DNA of 64,000 bases. Origin: Paguma larvata. Taxonomy: Eukaryota; Chordata; Mammalia; Carnivora; Viverridae. The stretch spans positions 46,395,587-46,459,586 of the forward strand of contig CM057833.1 in the NCBI GenBank assembly GCA_030068075.1, written 5' to 3'. The translations under genes and the position numbers were made by a program. Numbering within the stretch: the stretch's first letter is position 1; the number at the start of each line of letters is the position of its first letter. Below, piece after piece: positions 21,770 through 32,179 of the stretch. The notes beneath the pieces were generated by a model. The model made no database searches. It was not told the DNA's origin and saw nothing but the letters and a program-made list of their open reading frames with translations.

Positions 21770-21960
21770 CATCAAGTGTAGGCTGCTTGACATGACTGTG
21801 GGGTTAACTTACAAGTGACTAATTTTTGGAGGCGCAATTTTGTACCTTCCCACTGGTGGCACCATGGCTGGGTGTAATTATTGCTGATGAGTTTACTGAG
21901 GGGATCATTAAAATGTCGGTATTAATATCCATATGAATACTTTCAACAAAACCTTTTGTT
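21770..21960. promoter_or_regulatory. Candidate conserved non-coding element
   Basis: Repeat-free and unusually structured in motifs: GGTTAACTTAC, GTGTAATTATTGCTGATGAG, GGGATCATTAAAATGTCGG and ATTAATATCCATATGAATAC, which resemble homeodomain, POU and HNF1-like cores. Inferred only from motif density. Confidence 0.3.
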
Positions 21961-22019
21961 CTTGGAGTAGGGGGTGTGGGAGGTAGTTACAGGAACTGTC
22001 TTGCTCTTCCAAACTTAAT

Positions 22020-22340
22020 TGTCTAAATACACTGCTGTCTCAGCAGTTCAGGACATTTTTTTTTTCACTCTCTCTTTCTTCACAGGGCTCTGCCAAAAGC
22101 CTTCTTTGGCAACAGGAATGATTAGTTTGTATTTCAATAAACTTACTTCTTCCGAGTCATTTTATCCCAGCAGGAGCACAGGGAGTTGAAATGCATTCTC
22201 TTTAACTAATTTGAGCTGTTATTTGTTAGAGATTAGTCTGGGTGAGCATTGTGGGAGTTGGGGATGAAGAGGAGCTTAATAGCTCATAATCAAGGCATCT
22301 TTCTTTTAGCTGCTACTTGGGGCTACACGGGAATGTCAGG
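22020..22340. promoter_or_regulatory. Candidate conserved non-coding element
   Basis: No repeat signature over about 320 bp. Motif-rich phrases include TTAATTGTCTAAATACACTG, TTAACTAATTTGAGCTG, TTATTTGTTAGAGATTAG and GCTTAATAGCTCATAATC. No open frame of interest. Conservation is not tested. Confidence 0.3.
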
Positions 22341-22394
22341 GTCACAGTCTCTCTAAAGATAGACCTACCTCCTTTTCCAGAGTCGGCTGAATTA

Positions 22395-22640
22395 ATAATT
22401 GCTTACATTGCACTGACTGTTCAGCACTGTGCAAAGCTTTGCTAAGTTAATCCTCACAATGACACACAGAGGAAAGAACTATTAACAGCACTCTCATTTT
22501 GCAGGTGGGGAAACTGAGTCTCAGAGAAATTAAGTAATGTGCCAAAGTTCACGCAGAAATAAAGTGGCAGCATAAGTATTTAAAGCCAGGTTTGTCTAAT
22601 TCCAGAGCCTAACCTCCTAACCACTACTGTGAGCCATAAT
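22395..22640 (-). mobile_element. MIR SINE
   Basis: Near full-length inverted MIR: GTTAATCCTCACAATGACAC, TTGCAGGTGGGGAAACTGAG, CAGAGAAATTAAGTAATGTG and CCTAACCTCCTAACCACTAC. Confidence 0.85.
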
Positions 22641-22899
22641 TTAGAAGTCCCTGGTACCTACCCTTCTTGTTAGGCTCACACAGAGTCATACAATTTTATA
22701 ACTGGAAGGGACCTGGAGGTTGTAGTTTGTCTGAGAATGAGGAGGTTCTCTTTCAGTTTTAAAACTGGGATAGTCCCAGTCACATCAGAATGAGTTGGTT
22801 ACCCTGTAGACTGTAAGATTGGCAAAACTGTCAGAGATAAAAAGCGCAAAATCCTCCAGACTAACACGAATTACTCGTTACCTCTTCCTCTCTAAATCT

Positions 22900-23010
22900 G
22901 AGAATAAGGAAAATAAGAGAGACAGGAAGTAACTTAGCCAAGTTTCTGCGGCTCCTTAGTAGACAGAGCAAGTACTGGAAAACAGATCTTGGGACTCCCA
23001 TATGCCATTT
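22900..23010 (-). mobile_element. MIR fragment
   Basis: AAGTAACTTAGCCAAGTTTC, then TAGTAGACAGAGCAAGTACT is the inverted MIR core. Confidence 0.5.
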
Positions 23011-23175
23011 CTCTTTTCCAATAAGGGAAGCTGCAGGATTCAAGTCAAGGAGCACTAATTGAGCTTCTACTCTGGGAACAGCTGGGCTGCAGGTTTGCAA
23101 ATGCCCAGGAGGAATATGAAGTATCTCAGCAATGGTATCCAACAGAACTTTCCTTGATGGTGCAAATGTTCTGTG

Positions 23176-23313
23176 TCTGTACTATCCAATGTGGTAGCCA
23201 TTACCCATAGGTGTCCAGTGTGACTGAGACCGAAGTTTTAAATTTTATTTATTTTTAAGTAATTTTAATTTAGCCACATGTGGTAAGTGGCTACCATATT
23301 GGAAAGCACAGGT
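23176..23313. mobile_element. Short MITE with long terminal inverted repeats
   Basis: The left end (CTATCCAATGTGGTAGCCAT) and the right end (GTGGCTACCATATTGGAAAG) are inverted copies over about 30 bp around a core of roughly 65 bp rich in A and T. This is the structure of a hAT/Charlie-like non-autonomous element. The exact family is not certain. Confidence 0.75.
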
Positions 23314-23489
23314 CTAATGGATATGATTAGTGTTTCAGAGTCATTTTCTTTTTCTCAGAGCACAGATTCTATCGTGTGCTAATTCTTAAATATTTTTTTA
23401 AAGGGAAGGGAAGATGGGAGTAGAAAGGAAGTACCATTTATAGAGAGCATACTAGGTTCCATGACCGAAGTAAACATTATTTCTTTTAT

Positions 23490-23592
23490 TCTGGAGGACT
23501 CTGACTGAAGTTTCTGCATTTATAACAAACATCTAACAAGTCAAATGATGCAAAAGCTCCTGGTTCAGCAACCACTTTGGGTATCAAAACTC
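23490..23592 (+). mobile_element. MER5-type fragment
   Basis: TTTCTGCATTTATAACAAAC, CATCTAACAAGTCAAATGATG, then CAACCACTTTGGGTATCAAA corresponds to the right half of MER5A. Confidence 0.5.
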
Positions 23593-23889
23593 TGTCCTCT
23601 TAAAAAGCAAAACTTCCTCCCTTCTTTCCACTGTCAAGGAACACTTAATAGATACCCGTGGAGGGAAGGAGAAATTACAAGTTGCAAAAGAATTAAAGTT
23701 CTGAAAGAAAAAAAACAGAATTTCCTTGTTGACTTGAAAGAGGCCATCTTTACTGTTGGAGATTTGAGAGCTCATCTTCAAGAGAGGTTCATCCAACATC
23801 CAAGATCCAGTCATATCTCCATTATATGAGATGGTACACCAGCCAGGAAAAGGTTTTGCATCAGAAGGTGGGGAGGCGTACAAAGAACA

Positions 23890-24110
23890 CGTACTTTGGA
23901 AGGAGGCTGATTTGCGGGAGAGTTCCAGTTGGGCTCCTTATCACTGATGTGCCTTTGAGCAAATTGCTTCATTTATTCCTCTATCATCTGAGCCTCCATC
24001 TTGACCCTGGTGAAAATGAGGGTTGCGGTTCATGGGGATGGAATAATGACTAAGAAATTGTATGTGTGAAGTGCTTGACAGAGTGTACACTCAACAAATA
24101 ATTGTTTCCT
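23890..24110 (+). mobile_element. MIR SINE
   Basis: GTGCCTTTGAGCAAATTGCTT, TGAGCCTCCATCTTGACC, GAAATTGTATGTGTGAAGTG and ACACTCAACAAATAATTGTT in MIR order. Confidence 0.7.
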
Positions 24111-24779
24111 TCTCCCTCTCTTCTTTCTGACACTGCACTGCCTTTTTTTTCTCATTTCTTTTGAGAAGTCTCCTCTTAAGGCCATTCTGGGTGGCAGAGA
24201 AATGGCAGTACCTGGGGTCAGGTTGAGTCCATCTAGAATTGTTCCAGTCTGCTATTCTCAACTCTGACCCACAGCCAGACAGGGAGCCATGCAGGGAAGG
24301 CCAGGAAACTTGTCACTTCACTTTCTTCCCCAGACTTCACCACAGAGGGTTCTTCAAGCCCCCTTACTCATCTTAAAGCTGCATTCTGACTCTAGGTCGC
24401 AAAAATGGAAAAAAAAGTGAGCAAGAGTGCAAGCCCAATCACTAAAACATGTCTGTGCTAAAATCCAAATACACTTAATTTTAAAAAATGAATTATGTGA
24501 TTTCTTTGACAGGAAGCAGAGTTCACATCAAGGGCCCATGTTTTAATTGACTATGATAATTTTTTGTTTTGCTCTTTGGAAGAATCTTAGAGGCATGACT
24601 AGAATGTTAATCTAAAATGAATGCAACACTCTTTAGCAACCATTTCTCTTGAGGAAGGCAATTGTAAACTCATTTTGTGCTGTTCACCTTCCCTGTATGC
24701 TTAGCTTGGGTGAGGGGCTCTCTTTACAAGGGTCTTCGACACTCCCAGCCAGTTAACTCTCACTGTATAAGTAATTCTA
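24111..24779. other. Unassigned sequence
   Basis: No gene or named repeat. 24480-24660 is AT-rich and repeat-free (GTTTTAATTGACTATGATAA), with no further evidence of function. Confidence 0.45.
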
Positions 24780-24912
24780 ACACTCTTAATTATCTGTTAC
24801 CCATTTGAGTCACCTACTGAACTGTAAGCTTTTGGGTTAGAGATGTACAGCTCATCCCTAGCAGTGTTTGGCATATATTCAGAGTTCAATAAACATTTGC
24901 TAAAATGTATTG
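24780..24912 (+). mobile_element. L2 3' end
   Basis: GAACTGTAAGCTTTTGGGTT, CCTAGCAGTGTTTGGCATAT and TTCAATAAACATTTGC are the L2 terminal phrases. Confidence 0.65.
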
Positions 24913-25018
24913 ATTTTGATAATACCTCCTATGGTAGATTGCAGTATTGATTCCAATTCTTCAACCCACATCATAGCTAAGCCCCTGCCACACCCCTATT
25001 TACCCCAATCCCTCCTCT

Positions 25019-25037
25019 ACACACACACACACACACA

Positions 25038-25073
<36 letters not shown>
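25019..25073. repeat. (CA)n microsatellite with CGCG interruption
   Basis: About 27 CA-type units interrupted once by a CGCG step (25038-25041). Alternating purine-pyrimidine throughout, so potentially Z-DNA forming and length-polymorphic. Confidence 0.97.
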
Positions 25074-25077
<4 letters not shown>

Positions 25078-26229
25078 CTGATGCTGTAGGTCTGGGTGAG
25101 ACCAGAAAAATCTACAAAGAGTTTTTTTAAAAAAAAGACCTCCATATTATACATTTTTCTTTTTAACACCAAAGGAAAAAGGAAAGAAGGCCTTATTCTC
25201 CATTGACCCTATTTATTTTCCTTCTCTAAATGTGCAAAGAAGACTAGATTAAGATAAAAATTGGCCAGAGGCCACACAAAGAAGTTACAGCTCAGCTTTT
25301 AACGGTTGCTTAGTTTACATCTGATTAAGGATTACCCTGCAACTGAAAACTGTTTCTCCTACAAGGTCCGGTTGGGCTGAGATGTCCCTAGGCTGAATCC
25401 TAGGCCTCACAGCACTGGGTCTTTTTTTGGGGGGGTTAGGGTTCAGGCTGTGGGCCTGGAGATTCTGAGCTCCTGTCATTCCCTCCCTCCCTGCCTTCCT
25501 TCTTTCCTGGCAGAGACTATATCCTGTTGCTTTGAGCAAGGCCCCAGAGAAAGGCCAGCAGCAAGTTATTGTGCTGAGAATGAAGACAAATGAGTCCCTT
25601 TTCTGTAGGGCTCCTGGCATCCTGTTGGAGGAAGGAAAAGACAATGCTTTGAGGGAGCAAGCTCTGCTGACCCCTCCTGAAGGGCCCTCCCCTCCCCTTT
25701 CCGGTGCAGCGTTTGTCAGCCCAAAGCCTCCACTTCCTGAGTAATCATTAGATGCACGCGTGAGGTATGTGGTTTCCCCATGCCCAGGGCAGATTCCTGG
25801 CCCAGCTTCAGGAAGTGCAGCTCAAAGAGCCCTGGGCTGGGCCCTGAAACAGAGGAGAGTCTTGGCGGCTTTTCTCTCCTTGCCAGGGTGACCACTGCCA
25901 GATCACTTCACATCCCTGGGCCTCCATTTGGCATTTTTATAAACGCCTCCTGTGTGCCTGTAAGTGCCGCCTGCATCAGTGTGTCCCGGACCTCCCTGTG
26001 TACCTAAATCACAGGGGGCGCTTTGGGAGTGCTCCATCCTAAATTTGCCAAGCCTGTAGTCTACCAGCTCACAGCAGACATCTCATCACTGAAAATGCTT
26101 TGTGATGATTCCAGGGGTCGTGGAATAGAGAACTATCCCTCCCTCTCCCCTTACCTAACTCTTTTTGATCCTTGTCTAAAAACTGGTTGATTGGATATTG
26201 ATATTTACAGGGATACAGGAAGCGGTAAG
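25074..26229. other. Unassigned, GC-richer non-repeat segment
   Basis: About 1.15 kb without a recognised repeat. 25440-25960 is richer in C and G than its surroundings but is not a CpG island. Overlapping frames on both strands (109, 75 and 70 codons) lack domains. Confidence 0.45.
26010..26021 (+). promoter_or_regulatory. CTCF-core-like motif
   Basis: CACAGGGGGCGC matches the central CTCF core (AG-G-GGGCGC type), but the flanking 5' positions do not fit the full consensus. Weak prediction. Confidence 0.25.
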
Positions 26230-26450
26230 GAGTAGCAATTACAGGCAGATCTAGGGGCCAACCTACCAGAAGATATACGGTCTTGGGGCAAACTTCTAAC
26301 CCTTTATTCATCTATAAAATAGAAGTAACAATACCAACAACAACACAACAATAATAAGTTCTAGGATTGTTGTGAGAGTTAATTGAGTTGATTTATTCAG
26401 AGCTCTTAAAATAGCACTTGGCATATTATAAACATTATGTGAGTTCTGGA
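26230..26450 (+). mobile_element. MIR SINE
   Basis: GGTCTTGGGGCAAACTTCTAA, TATTCATCTATAAAATAGAAG, GGATTGTTGTGAGAGTTAAT and AATAGCACTTGGCATATTAT. An AAC/AAT-rich expansion lies in the middle. Confidence 0.8.
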
Positions 26451-26874
26451 ACTAGAATGACCCTTTAAAGTTGTCAAAGTTAGGCCAAGATGGCCAAGTC
26501 TTTATATCCCTGCATGCATCAATCACTGCATGTGGGCTGTCCCACAAGGTGCTGTGACCTTGGGCAAGGTGGCTGTCCCCAGCTGCAGCATGTCAGGAGG
26601 CTACCTGCAGACAGCATTCCCAGCGGCTCAAGTAATAACAAGTTCTTCATTGAAAAGGGATCTGGATGGTGCAAAATGGCCCATCCCAAATAAAGACAGG
26701 CAATTCTGACAAAACGGAAAAAAGAGGACCAATGAGTGCCTACAGGATGAGTTGTTAGTAATATATTTCAACCCCCTGATATTTCCATAGCATTTTGTAG
26801 TTCTCAAAGCATCTTCCCAGACAAAGGCTGACTCATGACCTCCATTCTAGGTTCTCTAGACAGGTTGGGAAGCC
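26451..26874. other. Unassigned sequence
   Basis: No recognisable gene or repeat. CCAAGATGGCCAAG at 26486 is a YY1-like word, unsupported otherwise. Confidence 0.5.
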
Positions 26875-27095
26875 ATATGTTGTAAAGGGGCAAGCACTGG
26901 ATTTGGAGCAAGAGGACACTGTGAATCCTGGCTCTGCCACCATGAGCTAGGAGTACTCGAGCAAATTTCTTATGTTTTCTGAGCCTACCCTGTGAAAATG
27001 AAATGATCACACATAATTTACCTATTTGCTGTAAGGAATTCATTAAGTGACAGACATCAAACAGAGTGGCAGACAGAACTCAGAAAATAGTAACA
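26875..27095 (+). mobile_element. MIR SINE
   Basis: GGGGCAAGCACTGGATTTGG, GAATCCTGGCTCTGCCACCA, then TCGAGCAAATTTCTTATG. The MIR 5' half is well preserved. Confidence 0.8.
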
Positions 27096-27129
27096 ATGAC
27101 AAAAAAATTGCAAAAAAAGCAAAAACAAT

Positions 27130-27265
27130 AAACATGATCTTCCCAATTTTACAAATAACAAGGCTCATAAAGGTAAGAGTCTTGCCTGAGAATTCACAGT
27201 AAACTATAGGTAGACCCAAGATGGTAACTGACTTGCTGAGTTCAGTGCTCTGCAGCTCCATAGCT
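27130..27265 (-). mobile_element. MIR fragment
   Basis: CCCAATTTTACAAATAACAAG, then TAAAGGTAAGAGTCTTGCC is an inverted MIR core. Confidence 0.65.
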
Positions 27266-28274
27266 TGTCATCATACCTGTGGAACCCATAGAAGCTGAGC
27301 AACCTTTGAGGGATCAATTCAGGTATTCGGTTTATAATTGATATTAGAAGGAATCTTAGAGGCATCGTGCTGTAACTTTGATACCCTGGATGGGCTCTAT
27401 GTGACCTAGTCTCTACATCAAGTAGACTAGGAATAGGCCTGGTAGTAATTACAGATAAATTCCCCTTTTTTCTTATGTCTCTTGGGAACATTAAGGAAGA
27501 CCAATTCTCAGCAACACTTCTCAAGCAACAGTTCCTCCCTTACTAATTCATTGAATTACACTGCTGCTCCAGACCATACACTCAGAAAATACAGTCACCA
27601 TCTCTCACACTTCAGCCTTCAGGGTTTTATTTCCTTTCTTATCTCTCTTCATCAACTCTTTATTACATAGATCAACTCAGTTTCTCTTTCTGTTTTTCTA
27701 GTTCTGTTTCTCTCTACCTGTTTTCTAGATTCAGTATCATGTAAATCAAGGATCCCTATTAGTAAAGATGACTTAGCAAAGCAAAGACTTTCCATAGGTG
27801 AACTGGGTCTGTGATGGAGAGGAAGTAGGAAGCTAGGGGCAGAGGCATTATCCAAAATTATTAACGACTGATGGCAGTGTAGATATTTGTGAATCAGAAT
27901 AAATTGGCCAAAGAATTGGATTAAGGTTACCGGGGGCCCCGTAATGTGTAATGACTTAAATATTAGGTTGCAAACTCAAGGGGAGATCCAAGAAATTTTG
28001 GAAGAGGGTCTTGAATGGCTGAAGTAGCAGAGGAAACAATTGACAGGGCTCAGGGGCAGCAGCAATTTATGACTTGATATGAAAATCAAGTTTTTGCTAC
28101 TTTAACAACTAGTACAGTCTTACAAATAAGTAATAAACGGTGTGTCTCTCAAGCCTGAGCTCTTATCACCACCCTGCATATCTCAAAAGGCATGCAAGGC
28201 ATTTGGCTGTGGAAAATCATAGTGAGTTTCCTCTCTTCTGTCTCTCCCAGGCATTATAGTATACTGCAGAGAAC
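27266..28274. other. Unassigned sequence
   Basis: About 1 kb with no gene and no confidently named repeat. Several frames of 62-106 codons on both strands carry no motif. Confidence 0.5.
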
Positions 28275-28500
28275 CTAAAAGTTGGAATTAGAATACCAAG
28301 AAACTTCATCTCTGCCCCTCACTGGCTTTTAAAACTTGGACAGACCTCTTACCTTTCATGAGTTTCAGTTTTTTCCTTTATTTAATGGAAATAATAATAT
28401 CAATCTCTTGGGATAAAATCAAGATTAAACATCTTTGTACAGATGAAAGCAATTGACAGCATGCCTGGAATACAGTGGGTACTCAATAAATGTTTCCCCC
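28275..28500 (+). mobile_element. MIR SINE
   Basis: ATGAGTTTCAGTTTTTTCCT, GCATGCCTGGAATACAGTGG, GTACTCAATAAATGTTTCC: a full 3' half with MIR spacing. Confidence 0.8.
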
Positions 28501-29145
28501 TCTAGTTTCCATCTTTTGTAGTCTTTTCTCCCTAGTTTCTTGTTCCCTATTTGTAAGCTCTTGAGTTCATGCCCCTAACCTGGAGACACCTGGTCAAAAG
28601 TAATTAGAAAATCCTTTGAAAACATGACACATTTCCAAGATCTGCACATTCCAGAGTGGAGCAGGTAGTTCTAATAACAAATGTGAAGTCCCACAGTCTG
28701 TCCAAGAATAGCAGACCTCTCTCTTCTATAGCTGTAATGAAAAGCAGGATCTTTCAGTTTGGGGGTCAAGATTAATTGCTTCAGGAAGATGACTGGGATG
28801 GACAGAAACTGCTTAAGACCCACTCTGTATGTTCCACACTTATACATACATGCACATGTGTCCTTGTTTCTTTGTAAAAGATTCAATGAGACTTACTTAT
28901 CCAGTCTTTGAAACCAGAATTCCTAACATTTGGCATTTTGATAATTTTGCCTAATTGCTGATACTGCATGGTGCTCATCAGTATTTTACACTAAGCAAAC
29001 TCATGTCAATTTTTTTCTCCTTCTCTCTAAAATGATTGCTGCTCTATAAAGAGCAGATCATATTGTCTTGTTATTAAGAGATCAGGCGTGGATGTTTCCA
29101 CACCAATTCAACTTTCTCTATTGGCTAATTTAGCTGATAACATTC
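28501..29145. other. Unassigned sequence
   Basis: No gene or repeat recognised. Confidence 0.5.
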
Positions 29146-29160
29146 AAGCAAATCCTAGTT

Positions 29161-29189
29161 TTATAAAAAAAATTTAATGTTTATTTATT

Positions 29190-29220
<31 letters not shown>

Positions 29221-29392
29221 CAAAGCATGAGAGGGGGGAGTGGCAGAGAGAGAGGGAGACACAGAATCCCAAGCAGGCTCTAGGCTCTGAGCTATCAGCC
29301 CAGAGCCCAATGGGGTCTTGAACCCACGAACTCTGAGATCATGACCAGAGCTGAAGTCAGATGCTTAACTGACTGAGCCACCCAGGCTCCCC
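29161..29392 (-). mobile_element. Felid SINE with TSD
   Basis: Inverted copy, from the A-rich tail (TTTAATGTTTATTTATTTTT) to the head (GAGCCACCCAGGCTCCCC). The target duplication AAGCAAATCCTAGTT (29146-29160) recurs as AAGCAAATGCTAGTT (29393-29407), with one mismatch. A GA run follows from the CT-rich body. Confidence 0.97.
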
Positions 29393-29424
29393 AAGCAAAT
29401 GCTAGTTAAAAAAATATGCTGTTA

Positions 29425-29628
29425 GGGGCACCTGTGTTCAACTTTAGCTCAGGTCATGATCTCAGAGTTCATGGGTTCGAGCCCTGTGTTGGGCTCCGTG
29501 CTGACAGCTCAGAGTCTGGAGCCTGCTTCTGTTTCTGTGTCTCCCTCTTTCTCTGCTTCTCCCCTGCTCATGCTCTGTCTCTCTCTCTAAAAAATAAACA
29601 TTAAAATTTTTTAAAAAAATAAATAAAT
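29425..29628 (+). mobile_element. Felid SINE lacking the A-box region
   Basis: Begins GGGGCACCTG and then jumps to TTCAACTTTAGCTCAGGTCA, missing about 25 bp that include the TGGCTCAGTCGG (Pol III A-box) segment. The B-box GGTTCGAGCC (29474-29483) is intact. The tail is AAATAAACATTAAAATTTT. It lies head to head with the SINE at 29161-29392, 32 bp away. Confidence 0.95.
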
Positions 29629-30499
29629 GCTATTTTATGCAAAACTTGGGAAAAGTCTTGAGAAAATCTTAGAGGAGACTACTCTAAAGTTTATCTTGTT
29701 TTTAAAAAATTTTAACTTTAAAAAGTTATAAACTTAAAAAGTTATAAATTTGACATGGAAATATGCAGAATTACAGCATCAGTTAAGTATATTTCTTAGT
29801 AGAGGTCAGTTAAGAAACCTGCTTTACTAAGAACAAATAAAATATCTGTAAGTAATAATAGACAATTGTCACTTATTGAGTACTTATCATGCACCAAGCT
29901 ATCTACATTATAGTGAGGAGAGTAGATATGGAATGAGAGGAAATTTTACCAGAACACCTTTCAGAGAGGGTTTCTCGAATTTAGAAGAATGCGGTGGGGT
30001 GAAGCTGAGATCCCTACGGAGTTAACCTACCTTTTAAAGAGGAGCAGCTTGATGATGGCAGCCCTCTGGGTTTATTGAGTAGGATGTGCAAGTTTAGATG
30101 TTAAATTTGGTCAAGAATTAAGAAGAGGTGAGAAACCAAGAGGCTCATGGGAGAATTTAAAGTGAGAGACATAGCTTCTTGTGGCAAACACATGAGCGAG
30201 TTTAGGGACAGCACAGCAAATAGATTCAGAAGAAAGATGTCAAAGGAGGATCTTAGGTCCTTGTTCTGGGATGTGTAATAAAAACCACCTCTTCCATCTC
30301 CTTGATAGAATCTCCCAGAAAATCCATGTTTGGGGTGAATGACTTTCTTCCGGAGAGTCAAGAGGTGCTGACACCCTGCATTAAGGCTGGTCTGAGGCAA
30401 GGATGGGGCTGTACCCTCGGGTGCTTACATTTCAGAGATAATAATGAAATTATAATAATAACAAGGAACATCTTCATTGCTGAGCTCTCCTTAAAGTTA
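29629..30499. other. Unassigned, possible eroded MIR/L2 traces
   Basis: ACTTATTGAGTACTTATCATG at about 29872 looks like an inverted MIR/L2 start, but the rest is too diverged. The 99-codon minus frame (30101-30400) has no features. Confidence 0.4.
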
Positions 30500-30680
30500 G
30501 GCTCATTGTAGATCTCATCTTAGTTAATTCTTGTCACTACTTCTTAGTTCAGTGGATTAATCTCCATGATATAACTAAAGAAACTATGGTTCAGAGAGGT
30601 TAAACACTTGCCTAAGGGTGTTCAGTAGTCAATGAGAAAGTTGGGCTAAGAACAGGTTGTATCTGACTCTAAGTCGGTCT
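30500..30680 (-). mobile_element. MIR SINE
   Basis: TTCAGAGAGGTTAAACACTT, GCCTAAGGGTGTTCAGTAG: inverted MIR core with a diverged left half. Confidence 0.75.
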
Positions 30681-30819
30681 ACCTTAGGCTGGTGTCTTGA
30701 TCAGACAGTAACTTTACCAAGATATATCTTGGGTATAGGACAATCAGTGCGTTTGACCACTTCCATCCCTGGCTCCCTGGTCTCTAGTGTCTCAGGAGAG
30801 CCTAGTGATTTCCAGGTAC

Positions 30820-30930
30820 CTTCCTTATAGGATTCTTGGGAAGATTAAATAAGGAAATACATATATTTCTTAAAATGCTTAAAGCAATGACTGGCAATGG
30901 AAGTGCCTAATAAATGTTACTCATTAGTGA
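30820..30930 (+). mobile_element. MIR 3' half
   Basis: ATTCTTGGGAAGATTAAATA, AAAATGCTTAAAGCAATGAC, GTGCCTAATAAATGTTACTC. Confidence 0.7.
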
Positions 30931-31090
30931 GAGCATTACAGGCATTTCTCATTTAATTCTCACAAACTTATAAGGTGGGACAACTATCCCAATTTTACAG
31001 ATAATAAAACAGGCTCAAAGAGGCTGACTAGTTCACACTGAGAGTAAGTTATAGAGCATGAATTCAACCCCCAAACCAAGGGACTCCAGA
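30931..31090 (-). mobile_element. MIR SINE overlapping duplicated segment A
   Basis: CCAATTTTACAGATAATAAA, CAGGCTCAAAGAGGCTGACT, then GAATTCAACCCCCAAACC. The 3' part (31038-31090) is included in the duplicated segment. Confidence 0.75.
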
Positions 31091-31287
31091 TTTATTGTCA
31101 CAACATATACTGCTCCACTTCCTTCCTTCTGACTTTACCTCCCCAAATTTCTGGATTGGGGAGACTACAATCCTGAGACTGACTCTAACTCTGAGTCCCG
31201 TTAGGACTCAAGCATTCATGCCGAATCAATGCACACATTGTAGACCTCCTAGACTGCTTCATTCTCTATTTCAAGAGGCCAGAGATT
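31038..31287 (+). repeat. Local duplication, copy A (likely source)
   Basis: The 250 bp from CTGAGAGTAAGTTAT to GGCCAGAGATT recur in direct orientation at 33874-34125. My alignment counts about 14 substitutions and 2 one-base indels (about 94% identity). Copy A is continuous with the end of an inverted MIR, so it appears to be the original context. Confidence 0.93.
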
Positions 31288-31714
31288 GAAGCTGACGAGC
31301 CCAGCTCCTGCAACATCCTGTCTTCTGGCATGGATGCGAGCATGCAATGTTTAGTCTATTGTTTGTTTCCAGCAAGTCTGGATTTCAAGCCCTTTTACGA
31401 GAGGATTATGAGTTAGGAATCCAGAACGAATGGCTTTTCCACAGCGCTCCTGATCACGTCTTCTGCATTTATTCATGCTATGATGTTTTATCTTGTTACC
31501 TATTCTAGCTGATGTAACCAAAAATGTCAAATATCATGGTGGCTGGGATTAAGTGACAGGCAACCCAGAGATGCTGTTGTGCATAGGTATGTGAAGCACA
31601 TTCTCACCCCCCAAAAATGTGTTTTTAAGCTGGGACTATTTGCAGTGACTGCACTGAATATTCAAAGCTATTCATTATAGTTATTGTAAATATTGACGAG
31701 GGTATTTGGAGGTA
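31288..31714. other. Unassigned sequence
   Basis: Single-copy, AT-rich toward the right. No element recognised. Confidence 0.5.
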
Positions 31715-31965
31715 TGTTGTAGTGGAGTCTGGAGTCTAGCCATTGACTCTCAGAAGGTGAATCTCAGTGCTCCATCACCAGATGTGTGACCTGAGGCAAA
31801 ACAACTTCATTTGCTGTGGCCTCAGTATCATCATCTGTAAAAAGAAATAATAATAGTATTATTATATTTTATAAGGCTATCTTAAGGCTTAATGAACAAG
31901 TACTGTAAAAATGCTTAGACATGTGGTAATAGCCAATACTAGTTGGCTCTTATTATTTGGAGCCA
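31715..31965 (+). mobile_element. MIR SINE
   Basis: ATGTGTGACCTGAGGCAAAA, GGCCTCAGTATCATCATCTG, TAAAAAGAAATAATAATAG and AATGCTTAGACATGTGGTAA. Confidence 0.8.
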
Positions 31966-31984
31966 ATGCTCCTCAATTCTTCTG

Positions 31985-32095
31985 GGGATTAAATAATTTG
32001 GTTAAAAGCAATTAGTTTAATGCTTGGCAAGAATAAGTGCTCAATAAGTATTTATCATCAATAGCACTGCTGTTGTTAATGTTACCATTATTAAA
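31985..32095 (+). mobile_element. MIR 3' half
   Basis: GGGGATTAAATAATTTGGTT, TTAATGCTTGGCAAGAATAA, GTGCTCAATAAGTATTTATC. Confidence 0.6.
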
Positions 32096-32103
32096 CCTAG
32101 AGT

Positions 32104-32109
32104 CTTTTT

Positions 32110-32179
<70 letters not shown>

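Noticed and set aside
29474..29483. Perfect B-box GGTTCGAGCC
   Set aside because: It is the tRNA-derived part of a SINE lacking its A-box, not a tRNA gene.
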